A DNA stretch of 64,000 nt from Bacillus pseudomycoides DSM 12442 (lineage in GTDB: Bacteria > Bacillota > Bacilli > Bacillales > Bacillaceae_G): the NCBI RefSeq assembly GCF_000161455.1, contig NZ_CM000745.1, positions 669,724-733,723 of the forward strand, written 5' to 3'. A program made the translations under genes and the position numbers. The notes beneath the pieces are model-generated. The model was given only the letters and a program-made list of their open reading frames with translations. It was not told the origin of the DNA and made no database searches. Positions 52,117 to 59,482 of this stretch are shown here, piece after piece. The stretch's first letter is position 1. The number at the start of each line of letters is the position of its first letter.

Positions 52117-52917
52117 ATGTCAAAATTACATTTAGAAGTCTTTACAGGATCTGAACAAGCCTTTCAAGTTACATCAACGATCATTTATGGAGAGAAAGAT
52201 GCAATTCTTGTGGATGCACAATTCTTATTAAGTGATGCACACCGTTTAACAGCTCAAATTATTGAAACAGGAAAGAACTTAACTCATATTTATATTACGC
52301 ATTTTCATCCAGACCATTATTTTGGCTTAAATGTATTACATGAAGCATTTCCAAATGCAAAAATTGTAGCGTTGCCAAATACCGTAGAAGATATTCGAAA
52401 TACATTTGAAAAGAAAGTTGAGCAATGGAAACCGTCTATTGGACATAATGTCCCTCATCAACCTATTATTCCCGAGGAGTTAAAAGAAGATAAGCTTATT
52501 TTAGAAGGGAACGAACTGCTTGTTAAAGGTAGTTTACAAGGTGATACACCTAATAACAGTTATGTATGGATTCCGTCATTAAAGGCTGTGATTACAGGGG
52601 ATATTGTTTATAACAACACATTCGCATGGACGTTAGAAACGGATGTAAAAGCTCGTACTAAGTGGTTAGAAACATTACAAGAAATTGAAAACCTACATCC
52701 AGAAATTGTTGTAGCTGGTCATCGTGATTATGATACACCAAATACAGCAGATGCGATTGAACATACCCGTAAATATTTAATCGCATTTGATGAGGTTCTT
52801 GCGGAAAACCTTTCAAGTGAAGAAATTCAAACTGCAATGAAGAAACACTTTCCAAATGTAAAAGCACTAGAAATCGGACTTGTTTTAGCAGCAAATGCAT
52901 TTGGAGGGAAGAAATAA
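52117..52917 (+). CDS. Metallo-beta-lactamase-fold hydrolase
   Basis: 266 residues from ATG 52117 (CGGAGGAAC upstream). MBL core: ILVDAQFLLSDAHRL, YITHFHPDHYFGLN, VITGDIVYNNTFAW and VVAGHRDYDTPN. A soluble quorum-quenching-like or generic MBL hydrolase; the substrate is unknown. Its stop TAA overlaps the ATG of the next gene by one base, so the pair is translationally coupled. Confidence 0.9.
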   Translation: MSKLHLEVFTGSEQAFQVTSTIIYGEKDAILVDAQFLLSDAHRLTAQIIETGKNLTHIYITHFHPDHYFGLNVLHEAFPNAKIVALPNTVEDIRNTFEKKVEQWKPSIGHNVPHQPIIPEELKEDKLILEGNELLVKGSLQGDTPNNSYVWIPSLKAVITGDIVYNNTFAWTLETDVKARTKWLETLQEIENLHPEIVVAGHRDYDTPNTADAIEHTRKYLIAFDEVLAENLSSEEIQTAMKKHFPNVKALEIGLVLAANAFGGKK

Positions 52918-53321
52918 TGGAACAAAAAACAAATTTAGAGATTATCCGAAGCACATATGAAGGGCCATCTTCATCTAATGCAAAACATTTACTAGAAGCT
53001 CTTTCTGAAAAAGTAGAATGGACAGAGGCGGCTGGTTTTCCTTACGGTGGGACATATATTGGTGTGGAAGCAGTAATGGAGAATGTATTTAGTCGTTTAG
53101 GATCGGAATGGAATGATTATAAGGCGAGTGTAAATATGTACCATGAAGTAGAAGGAAAAGATGTCATCATTGCTGAAGGAGTTTATTCGGGAATTTATAA
53201 AGAAACTGGCAAAGCATTTGAAGCAGATTTCGTTCATGTATGGCAGCTTGAGAATGGAAAAATCGTAAAGTTCAAGCAATATGTGGATAGTCACGTTGTT
53301 AGGGAAGCGATGAAAGCTTAA
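52917..53321 (+). CDS. NTF2-like / SnoaL-type protein
   Basis: 134 residues, cone-shaped alpha-plus-beta fold: IIRSTYEGPSSSNAKHLLEAL, WTEAAGFPYGGTYIGVEAV, FVHVWQLENGKIVKFKQYVD. Such proteins are isomerases, cyclases or binding modules for small hydrophobic molecules. GGAGGGAAG lies 9 bases upstream. Cotranscribed with the MBL hydrolase. Confidence 0.9.
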   Translation: MEQKTNLEIIRSTYEGPSSSNAKHLLEALSEKVEWTEAAGFPYGGTYIGVEAVMENVFSRLGSEWNDYKASVNMYHEVEGKDVIIAEGVYSGIYKETGKAFEADFVHVWQLENGKIVKFKQYVDSHVVREAMKA

Positions 53322-53328
53322 AAATGAT

Positions 53329-53372
53329 AAACAAATGGAATCGGCTATTTGCAGGCTATTCCATTTGTTTTT
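53329..53372 (+). terminator. Terminator of the MBL-NTF2 operon
   Basis: 13-bp stem AAACAAATGGAAT/ATTCCATTTGTTT then TTG. Confidence 0.85.
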
Positions 53373-53405
53373 GTAACAATTAGAGGAGATATCAAAATAC
53401 ATAAT

Positions 53406-53891
53406 ATGAAAAAATGGATAATAAGGGCGATTACGACTATCGCAATTGTAATGGGTGTTATATTTGGCGCTTATAAATTTCTTGAGTATGCCGAAGTAGA
53501 GGATAAACGTTTAAAGGAGCAGAAAGTAATTGCTCAAAAGGAAAAGAAGGTAGTGGAAGAAACGCCGCGAGTTAGTGAAGATGAAATCATATCTACTATG
53601 CATAAGATGGTACATCAAAAAGTAAAATCCTCTGAGAAATGGGGATTTATTGAAATGACACAAAAGGAAATTCGTAATGCAAAGAAAGCTGTAGAGAGTA
53701 GCAAAAATTTTAATTATAAATCAAAATTACTTTCCATTTTAGAACGCTGGGAAAGAGGGGATTTTTCGCAAACAGTTGAGGAACATAACTTTTTTTGGGA
53801 AATTCAAGGCGGTGATACTGGAAAAGCAACAGAACGTTTATCGCCAGCAGAAGAACAGCAATATTTAAAAGAAATGAGAAGTAAAAAGTGA
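53406..53891 (+). CDS. DUF6241-type membrane-anchored protein
   Basis: 161 residues from ATG 53406, with one membrane anchor (about 8-26) and a helical charged extracellular or cytoplasmic part (HKMVHQKVKSSEKWGFIEM, ILERWERGDFSQTVEEHNFF). The only ribosome binding site, AGAGGAG (53382-53388), is 17 bases upstream; an in-frame ATA at 53397 sits at ideal spacing. The start is therefore uncertain. Family function unknown. Confidence 0.7.
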   Translation: MKKWIIRAITTIAIVMGVIFGAYKFLEYAEVEDKRLKEQKVIAQKEKKVVEETPRVSEDEIISTMHKMVHQKVKSSEKWGFIEMTQKEIRNAKKAVESSKNFNYKSKLLSILERWERGDFSQTVEEHNFFWEIQGGDTGKATERLSPAEEQQYLKEMRSKK

Positions 53892-53901
53892 AGAATGTAA
53901 A

Positions 53902-53937
53902 AACATCGCCATTATGTTAAAGATAATGGCGATGTTG
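53902..53937. terminator. Bidirectional terminator
   Basis: 14-bp stem AACATCGCCATTAT/ATAATGGCGATGTT between convergent genes. Confidence 0.88.
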
Positions 53938-53942
53938 ATCTA

Positions 53943-54854
53943 TTAAGAGTGCTGCCGTACTAAAGTTTGGCTAGGCTGATGAGCAACTGTTTTAAAATGA
54001 GAAAATAAATAACAGCCAGTAACAACGATGATCGTCCCAAAGATTTGGATCCAAGTTAGTTCTTCTCCTAAGAAAAGAAACGCTAAAATGGCAGTGAAAA
54101 TTGGATTGAAATTTAGGAAGATACCTGATGTAGTTGCTCCTAATTTTTGAACGCCAATATTCCAAAACACCATACAGACCACAGTTGAAATTAAGCCTGT
54201 GTATAGTAGTGAAGTGATAAATGAAGCATTAATATGAGAGACCGTAAAGTTTGGTATATTAAATGGAAGCAATATGATAACGCCAAAAACTCCTGAATAC
54301 AGAGTCGCCATCATCGGCGTAGTTGTTTTTGTTGCCCATTTACTACAAACAGAATAAATGCCCCAAATACAAACCGCAGCCATCATCCACAAATCTCCAC
54401 TATTAAAATGTAATGAAAATAACAGTGCAATATTTCCTTTTGAAAGGACGAGAATTACACCAAAAAAAGAAAGAATCATAGAAAGAATTTGAAGTATATT
54501 TATTTTTTCCTTTAAGAATAAAGATGAAAAGAGTGCAATTGAAATCGCGTTTAACGTAGAAATAAGTCCAACGTTTGTTGCGGATGTTTCTTCTAACGCT
54601 AAGAATTGAAAAATGTTAAAGAGAACAACGCCAGTGACTCCCATAAGTAGTAAGGGAAGAATTGCAGCGCGCGGTGGAAAAAGTTTCTTTTCTTTAAACC
54701 AAACAATTGGTAATAGACAAACAATCGCAATGATCCATCTTAAACTTGTGAGAGTCATCGGAGAAGCATGATCGACAAGAGATTTTCCAACGACAAAGTT
54801 CCCCCCCCATAGTAAGCTTGTTAGCAATAATAAAAATACATAAAAATAAGGCAT
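53943..54854 (-). CDS. EamA-family (DMT) exporter
   Basis: 303 residues, ten membrane segments in two EamA repeats (LLTSLLWGGNFVVGKSLVD; WMMAAVCIWGIYSVCSKWA). Likely exports an amino acid or metabolite. Divergent from an Lrp/AsnC regulator across a bcr1-like repeat; that pairing is common for Lrp-controlled exporters, so the regulator may control it. AAAAGGAG site. Confidence 0.9.
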   Translation of the reverse strand: MPYFYVFLLLLTSLLWGGNFVVGKSLVDHASPMTLTSLRWIIAIVCLLPIVWFKEKKLFPPRAAILPLLLMGVTGVVLFNIFQFLALEETSATNVGLISTLNAISIALFSSLFLKEKINILQILSMILSFFGVILVLSKGNIALLFSLHFNSGDLWMMAAVCIWGIYSVCSKWATKTTTPMMATLYSGVFGVIILLPFNIPNFTVSHINASFITSLLYTGLISTVVCMVFWNIGVQKLGATTSGIFLNFNPIFTAILAFLFLGEELTWIQIFGTIIVVTGCYLFSHFKTVAHQPSQTLVRQHS

Positions 54855-54895
54855 AGTTTGGAACTCCTTTTATTAGTATATAAATTGAAAAACTG

Positions 54896-55040
54896 ATAAA
54901 AAACCTTTCTTTTTTGGGGGAAGAGAGGATCCGTCCATGGATAGAAGCGGTCAGGTCCTTTTTTAGCCCCATGCCGAGAAAAAACAAAAAGAGAAAATGA
55001 GTGTATGTCCTTTTCTGTTTTCATAGCAGTGACTTATGTG
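54896..55040 (+). repeat. bcr1-like repeat, copy 4
   Basis: Plus-strand copy (AAAACCTTTCTTTTTTGGGG, GATAGAAGCGGTCAGG, GCCCCATGCCGAG, TTTTCATAGCAGTGAC) in the 390-bp gap between the exporter and the Lrp gene. The rest of the gap (55041-55244) has no gene. Confidence 0.8.
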
Positions 55041-55244
55041 TTGAAAACACAAAATGGATTTATATCGTATGAATTGTAAATAATTTTAGCATTTTTCTTT
55101 GTTATCTAATATATTCTTTTGTATAATGGTGAAAATTCAATAAAATGTTTTGTTAAGGGTTATAATTAAGAAATTTTATTCAATTTCATTCAGTGTATTA
55201 TATGTTTTTCCGAAGAATCGTCGGTAAAGAAAAGGAGGTTTTTT

Positions 55245-55739
55245 ATGGAGTCATCAGTTATTAAAGTGTTAGATGATTTAGACGTACAAATTTTAGATAT
55301 TTTACAAAAGGAGTCACAAGTAAGTAATGCCGAACTTGCGCGTCGTGTTAATTTGTCGCCAGCTGCTATGCATGCACGAATAAAAAGGCTAGAAGGGGAA
55401 GGTTTCATTGATAAACAAGTCGCAATCCTAAATCAAGAGAAACTTGGATTTGATTTGTTGTGTTTTATTTTTATGAGTACGAATATTCATCAATCTGAAA
55501 AACTAGAGGTATTGGAAAGAGAACTGGAATCTATGCCTGAAGTGCTGGAGTGTCATTGTTTAACAGGTGAATATGATTATTTACTAAAAGTCGCGAACCG
55601 AGATCGAAAGGAACTGGAGCATTTTATTAGGAAGTTAAATAAGTTAGGAATTACAAGGATACAAACGAGCTTAGCGCTGCGTGAAATTAAGTATTCTACA
55701 GTATTACCGATAAGAGATTCGAAAACAAGTACTGAATGA
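55245..55739 (+). CDS. Lrp/AsnC-family regulator
   Basis: 164 residues. N-terminal helix-turn-helix LDVQILDILQKESQVSNAEL and NLSPAAMHARIKRLEGEGF, then a RAM ligand domain (about 75-155). Lrp-type regulators sense amino acids and bind DNA as octamers. It is bracketed by two bcr1-like copies in the same orientation. AAAGGAGG site. Confidence 0.93.
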   Translation: MESSVIKVLDDLDVQILDILQKESQVSNAELARRVNLSPAAMHARIKRLEGEGFIDKQVAILNQEKLGFDLLCFIFMSTNIHQSEKLEVLERELESMPEVLECHCLTGEYDYLLKVANRDRKELEHFIRKLNKLGITRIQTSLALREIKYSTVLPIRDSKTSTE

Positions 55740-55741
55740 GA

Positions 55742-55895
55742 TATAAAACCATTTTTTAGATGGGAGAGAGGGTCCGATCATGCGTAGAAGCGGTCAGGGC
55801 CTTTTTTAGCCCCATGCCATGTGAAAACAAAGGGAGAAAATGAGAGAGGTCTTTTTTTATTTTCATAGCATCGACTTGTATGTTGAAAAAGCAAA
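55742..55895 (+). repeat. bcr1-like repeat, copy 5
   Basis: AAAACCATTTTTTAGATGGG, GCGTAGAAGCGGTCAGGGC, GCCCCATGCCATGTG, TTTTCATAGCATCGAC. It begins 3 bp after the Lrp stop. Confidence 0.8.
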
Positions 55896-56047
55896 ATAGA
55901 TTTATATAGGACTTGTTTTTTTGGAATGAGTATATCTAAAATTCAGAATAATAATTGACGTGTTCGGATGGATGGGTGTATTATTATATAAATTTATGAA
56001 TTATTATTCATTTTAAGTTATAAATATTTAATTTGAGGAGATAAATC

Positions 56048-56503
56048 ATGCGAATTTCAAATGCAATTACAAGTGATGTGAAAGAAATATATAACTTAAT
56101 AGAAATATATTCGAAAGAGGGAGTTGTTCTACCGCGCTCACTTTTGTCCCTTTATCAGTATTTACAGTGTTTGTATGTTGTGAAAGAGGAAGGAGAAATT
56201 TTGGGAGTTGCTGGTTTACATGTTTTAGGAGAAGATCTTGCCGAAATACGATCATTAGTCGTATCGGATACATATGCAGGTAAAGGGCTAGGACGTATGT
56301 TAGTCAATCATGTAATAAGTGAGGCTTCTAAAATAAAGGTAAGAAGGGTCATTTCTTTAACGTATCAAACTACATTTTTTAAGAAGTGTGGATTTGATTT
56401 TGTTGATAAGGAATCGCTACCTGAAAAAGTGTGGATTGATTGCAGACATTGTCTGAAATTTGATTGTTGTGATGAAGTTGCGATGATTCGGTATGTGATT
56501 TGA
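56048..56503 (+). CDS. GNAT N-acetyltransferase (ArgA-like)
   Basis: 151 residues, GAGGAGA site. GNAT fold with the acetyl-CoA pocket VSDTYAGKGLGRMLV. The C-terminal Cys cluster WIDCRHCLKFDCCDEVAM resembles the short ArgA-type glutamate N-acetyltransferases, in which such a cluster is conserved. Substrate not proven. Confidence 0.85.
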   Translation: MRISNAITSDVKEIYNLIEIYSKEGVVLPRSLLSLYQYLQCLYVVKEEGEILGVAGLHVLGEDLAEIRSLVVSDTYAGKGLGRMLVNHVISEASKIKVRRVISLTYQTTFFKKCGFDFVDKESLPEKVWIDCRHCLKFDCCDEVAMIRYVI

Positions 56504-56537
56504 GGTTTAGTATGAAATAGATAATTAAGATAAACAG

Positions 56538-56562
56538 AAGGAGGAGGGGATAGCCTCCTCGT
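56538..56562 (-). terminator. SDR gene terminator
   Basis: GAGGAGG/CCTCCTC stem; weak T-tract on the minus strand. Confidence 0.6.
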
Positions 56563-56565
56563 TAA

Positions 56566-57279
56566 TTAAATTAATGTATGTCCACCTTCAACATGAAGAG
56601 TAGTTCCAGTGACAAATTGATTTTGCATTAAATATAGTACACCATCAGCTACATCTTTTGCCTGTCCAACTCGTTTGACAGGGAGTTTATTTGCTATCTC
56701 CTTATAGAATTTGTCCCGCGCTTTCAGCGGCATTTTGCTACGTGACGGTGTATCAATAATGCCAGGAGAGACGATATTTACGCGAATAGGAGCGAGTTCT
56801 AATGCTAATGTTTCTCCAAGATTAGAGACTGCTGCATTTACTGCACCAAGCGTAGCTGAACCAGCCATTGTTTTATAGGCAACTACGCCTGAAAATAATG
56901 TGATTGATCCGTCTTTCGTAATCTTAGGTGCACCATATTTTGCAGCATAGAATTGTCCCCAAAATTTATTTTCGAACAACTGGCGCGTTTTGCTTACTTC
57001 TGTATCAAGGAAAGCTCCTCCGAATGTTTCAGCTGCTGTAATAACTAAATGATGGATTGTATTTATTTCTTCAAAGAATGACTGTACTTGTTGCTCGTTT
57101 GTTATATCAAGTGTATAAGTTGTTACATTTCCCGCTAATACCTTTTGTGCCTCTTTTAATTTGTCTTCGGATCGGCTGGCGATAATAACATCTGCACCTT
57201 GCGCTAATACCAATCTTGCTGTTTCTAAACCAATACCTGAACTCCCGCCAATAATAGCTACTTTTTTTCCTTTTAGCAT
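56566..57279 (-). CDS. SDR-family protein without the usual YxxxK dyad
   Basis: 237 residues. Rossmann part VAIIGGSSGIGLETARLVL and later NIVSPGIIDTPSR are typical for short-chain dehydrogenases. Where YxxxK is expected the sequence is ATLGAVNAAVSNLGETLALE, with Leu and Asn at those places, so the catalytic dyad seems lost. It may be an NAD(P)-binding sensor or an enzyme using another base. AGGAGG site. Under the same 30-bp operator as the operon beyond hxlR. Confidence 0.85.
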   Translation of the reverse strand: MLKGKKVAIIGGSSGIGLETARLVLAQGADVIIASRSEDKLKEAQKVLAGNVTTYTLDITNEQQVQSFFEEINTIHHLVITAAETFGGAFLDTEVSKTRQLFENKFWGQFYAAKYGAPKITKDGSITLFSGVVAYKTMAGSATLGAVNAAVSNLGETLALELAPIRVNIVSPGIIDTPSRSKMPLKARDKFYKEIANKLPVKRVGQAKDVADGVLYLMQNQFVTGTTLHVEGGHTLI

Positions 57280-57347
57280 CTTTATGCCTCCTAATTATTT
57301 CGTTTTTACTTTGTTGCCATCATTGTAGTTTGAAGAATTCCATATTT

Positions 57348-57377
57348 GAAGTAGTGATATTTATTTCATATAGTTAC
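57348..57377 (-). promoter_or_regulatory. HxlR-type operator copy A (SDR promoter)
   Basis: 30 bp; on the minus strand begins GTAACTATATGAAA and ends ATCACTACTTC. Copy B at 57883-57912 differs at one base. Half-sites GTAACTATA and TATCACTAC form an imperfect dyad. Confidence 0.85.
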
Positions 57378-57440
57378 ATTTCGGAAAGTTTTTTATTATA
57401 TAAGGGGAATCGGAGCGGAAAAAATTTAAAGTACTTTAAC

Positions 57441-57474
57441 TAACAAAAAAGGACCCACGGGTCCTTTTTTGTTA
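57441..57474 (-). terminator. hxlR terminator
   Basis: 16-bp perfect stem TAACAAAAAAGGACCC/GGGTCCTTTTTTGTTA on the hxlR stop. Confidence 0.9.
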
Positions 57475-57816
57475 GTTTTCTAGAGTTAGCCCAAAGCGCT
57501 TTAATTCGATAAAAATACCTTCTAATTGTTTCCCTTTATCCGTGAGGGTATATTCCACTCGGGGAGGAACTTCAGGATAAACCTTTCTTGTTACAATACC
57601 TTGGCCTTCTAATTCCTTAAGGCGAAGTGAGAGTGTTTTTGGGCTGATACCATCCATTGATTTTAGCAAATCACTAAAGCGCAATGTTCCTTCAATAAGA
57701 AGGTCCCGAATAATTAAAAATGTCCATTTTGTTCCAATTACGTCGAGTGTTTTTGCAATAGGACAAGGTATACCAGGTGAACCTTTCGTTAATACAATCG
57801 GATCTATAGTGCTCAT
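57472..57816 (-). CDS. HxlR-family winged-helix regulator
   Basis: 114 residues from ATG 57816, eight bases after GGAGG; the ATG at 57831 is inside that site. HxlR core: CPIAKTLDVIGTKWTFLIIRDLL, LRFSDLLKSMDGISPKTLSL, VYPEVPPRVEYTLTDKGKQL. A single Cys (residue ~18) sits at the position used as redox sensor in YodB/CatR. Likely represses itself, the SDR gene and the divergent operon through the two 30-bp sites. Confidence 0.93.
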   Translation of the reverse strand: MSTIDPIVLTKGSPGIPCPIAKTLDVIGTKWTFLIIRDLLIEGTLRFSDLLKSMDGISPKTLSLRLKELEGQGIVTRKVYPEVPPRVEYTLTDKGKQLEGIFIELKRFGLTLEN

Positions 57817-57882
57817 GGAAATAGCCTCCATAAAAATTTTTTGAATTGATTTGCTTTATAGTATCACAAAACTATCCTTTTA

Positions 57883-57912
57883 GTAACTATATGAAAAAAA
57901 TATCACTACTTC
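57883..57912 (+). promoter_or_regulatory. HxlR-type operator copy B (hxlR/cyclase intergenic region)
   Basis: Same 30-bp site as copy A with one change (A for T in the centre), oriented toward the gene at 57983 as copy A is toward the SDR gene. Confidence 0.85.
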
Positions 57913-57982
57913 CAAAAGGGAAATTACTACATATAAAATAGTGTTAGGAACCACAAATGATTTCTAAACTAAGGAGGTGACT

Positions 57983-58564
57983 ATGATGAAAATAAAAAAT
58001 CAAACAAAAAAGTTATGGTGGTCATTTAGTTTTCTCGTGATTTGCATTGTCGTAATCGGTACCGTGCTTACTGCGTGCAGCAATACAAAAATATCTGCTT
58101 CTAAAAGTGAAATTCAATTGTTGAAAGGCAAGCCAGAGCCTAAAACAATGACAATCGATCCTTCATTAAATCAAAAAGAAGCTACAGCAATGATTCATGC
58201 AGCCCAACGTTTTTATGCATTTTGGGATACTGGCAATGAGGAGCTTATTCCACAAACCGTTACAGAGAAATTCTTTGATAATACGTTGCCAAAAGGGCGC
58301 CCACAAGGTCCCGAAGGCTTAGCATTTGCTGCAAAAAACTTTCGTAAAGTCGTTCCAGATATACATTGCAAAATTGAGGATTTATTAGTGGTTGGTGATA
58401 AGGTCACAGCTCGTCTTTCCTTTACAGGAACACATGATGGAAAACCGATTAACTTTTTTGCCATTGATATTTTACGTATTAAGGATGGAAAAATTACTGA
58501 AGATTGGCATCTAGAAGATAACCTTACTCTTATGCAACAACTTGGAGTAGTAGCTGAGAACTAA
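57983..58564 (+). CDS. SnoaL-like ester cyclase lipoprotein
   Basis: 193 residues from ATG 57983 (AAGGAGG five bases upstream; ATG 57986 is an alternative). Lipobox VLTAC gives an acylated Cys near residue 32, so the protein is anchored outside. The rest is a SnoaL/NTF2 fold (EATAMIHAAQRFYAFWDTG, INFFAIDILRIKDGKITEDW). Extracytoplasmic SnoaL proteins are uncommon; possible small-molecule binding or cyclase activity. Cotranscribed with the oxidoreductase gene 71 bp on. Confidence 0.88.
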   Translation: MMKIKNQTKKLWWSFSFLVICIVVIGTVLTACSNTKISASKSEIQLLKGKPEPKTMTIDPSLNQKEATAMIHAAQRFYAFWDTGNEELIPQTVTEKFFDNTLPKGRPQGPEGLAFAAKNFRKVVPDIHCKIEDLLVVGDKVTARLSFTGTHDGKPINFFAIDILRIKDGKITEDWHLEDNLTLMQQLGVVAEN

Positions 58565-58635
58565 ATGATAGCGGTACGAAAAAGTGTGGATTTAGATATA
58601 TGCAATTCAATCAATAAAAGATAAAGGGGAAGAAA

Positions 58636-59193
58636 ATGATGAAAAATATATTAATAATAAATGGTCATCAAAAATATAGTGCAGACCGAGGGAAATTAAA
58701 TCAAACATTGGTTGATCGCATGGTCAGTCTACTAAGTGAAAAGAGTCATGTGAAAACAACGATTATTCAAGACGGATACAATATTAAAGAAGAACAACAA
58801 AAGTTTTTATGGGCGGATGTTATCATCTATCAAACGCCAATTTATTGGTTTAGTGTACCAGGATTATTTAAAACGTATATGGATGAAGTATATGAGTACG
58901 GCCTCTTTTTTAAAGGAGGAGATCAATATGGAGCAGGAGGGTTATTAACAGAGAAAAAATATATGTTTTCCACTACATGGAATGCACCTAAAACAGCGTT
59001 TCAAGATTCCTCACAATTTTTTGAAGGTCAGAGTTTAGAAGAAGCAATTGGTCATTTGCACCGAGTACAGAAATTTATTGGTATGAGTCCTTTAAAGAGT
59101 TTTGCGTGCTATGATGTAGTCAAAAATCCTAATATTGATATGTTTTTAGCAGAACTTGAAATGCATGTAAAAGAAGTGGTGAATCTTTCCTAA
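58636..59193 (+). CDS. NAD(P)H-dependent oxidoreductase (MdaB/KefF-like flavodoxin fold)
   Basis: 185 residues, AAAGGGGAAG site. Flavodoxin-like MdaB: NILIINGHQKYSADRGKLNQ, WADVIIYQTPIYWFSVPGLF, FSTTWNAPKTAF. Quinone reductases of this kind detoxify quinones with NAD(P)H and FAD/FMN. With the SDR and HxlR genes it points to a quinone or electrophile response. Confidence 0.92.
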   Translation: MMKNILIINGHQKYSADRGKLNQTLVDRMVSLLSEKSHVKTTIIQDGYNIKEEQQKFLWADVIIYQTPIYWFSVPGLFKTYMDEVYEYGLFFKGGDQYGAGGLLTEKKYMFSTTWNAPKTAFQDSSQFFEGQSLEEAIGHLHRVQKFIGMSPLKSFACYDVVKNPNIDMFLAELEMHVKEVVNLS

Positions 59194-59215
59194 ATTTTAA
59201 AAATAAATAGCTAGT

Positions 59216-59246
59216 AAAACCTCAATCTGAAGATTGAGGTTTTACG
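59216..59246 (+). terminator. Terminator of the cyclase-oxidoreductase operon
   Basis: 13-bp stem AAAACCTCAATCT/AGATTGAGGTTTT. Confidence 0.88.
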
Positions 59247-59293
59247 GTTATGCAAGTTATCCATATTATATAAATGCGGATTGAAAGACCGAC

Positions 59294-59443
59294 ATAAAAC
59301 CATTTCTTTTAAGCGGGAGAGAGGATCCGATCATGCGTAGGAGCGGTCAATTCCTTTTTTAGCTCCATGCTATGTGAAAACAGAAGGAGAAAATGAGTGA
59401 AGAACTTCTTTTGTTTTCATAACCGCGACTTATATGTCGGAAA
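59294..59443 (+). repeat. bcr1-like repeat, copy 6
   Basis: AAAACCATTTCTTTTAAGCG, GCGTAGGAGCGGTCAATTCC, GCTCCATGCTATGTG, TTTTCATAACCGCGAC. The most diverged copy. Confidence 0.78.
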
Positions 59444-59482
59444 TTTAAAATGAATATATATAAATAGTTAAGTAATTTGATT

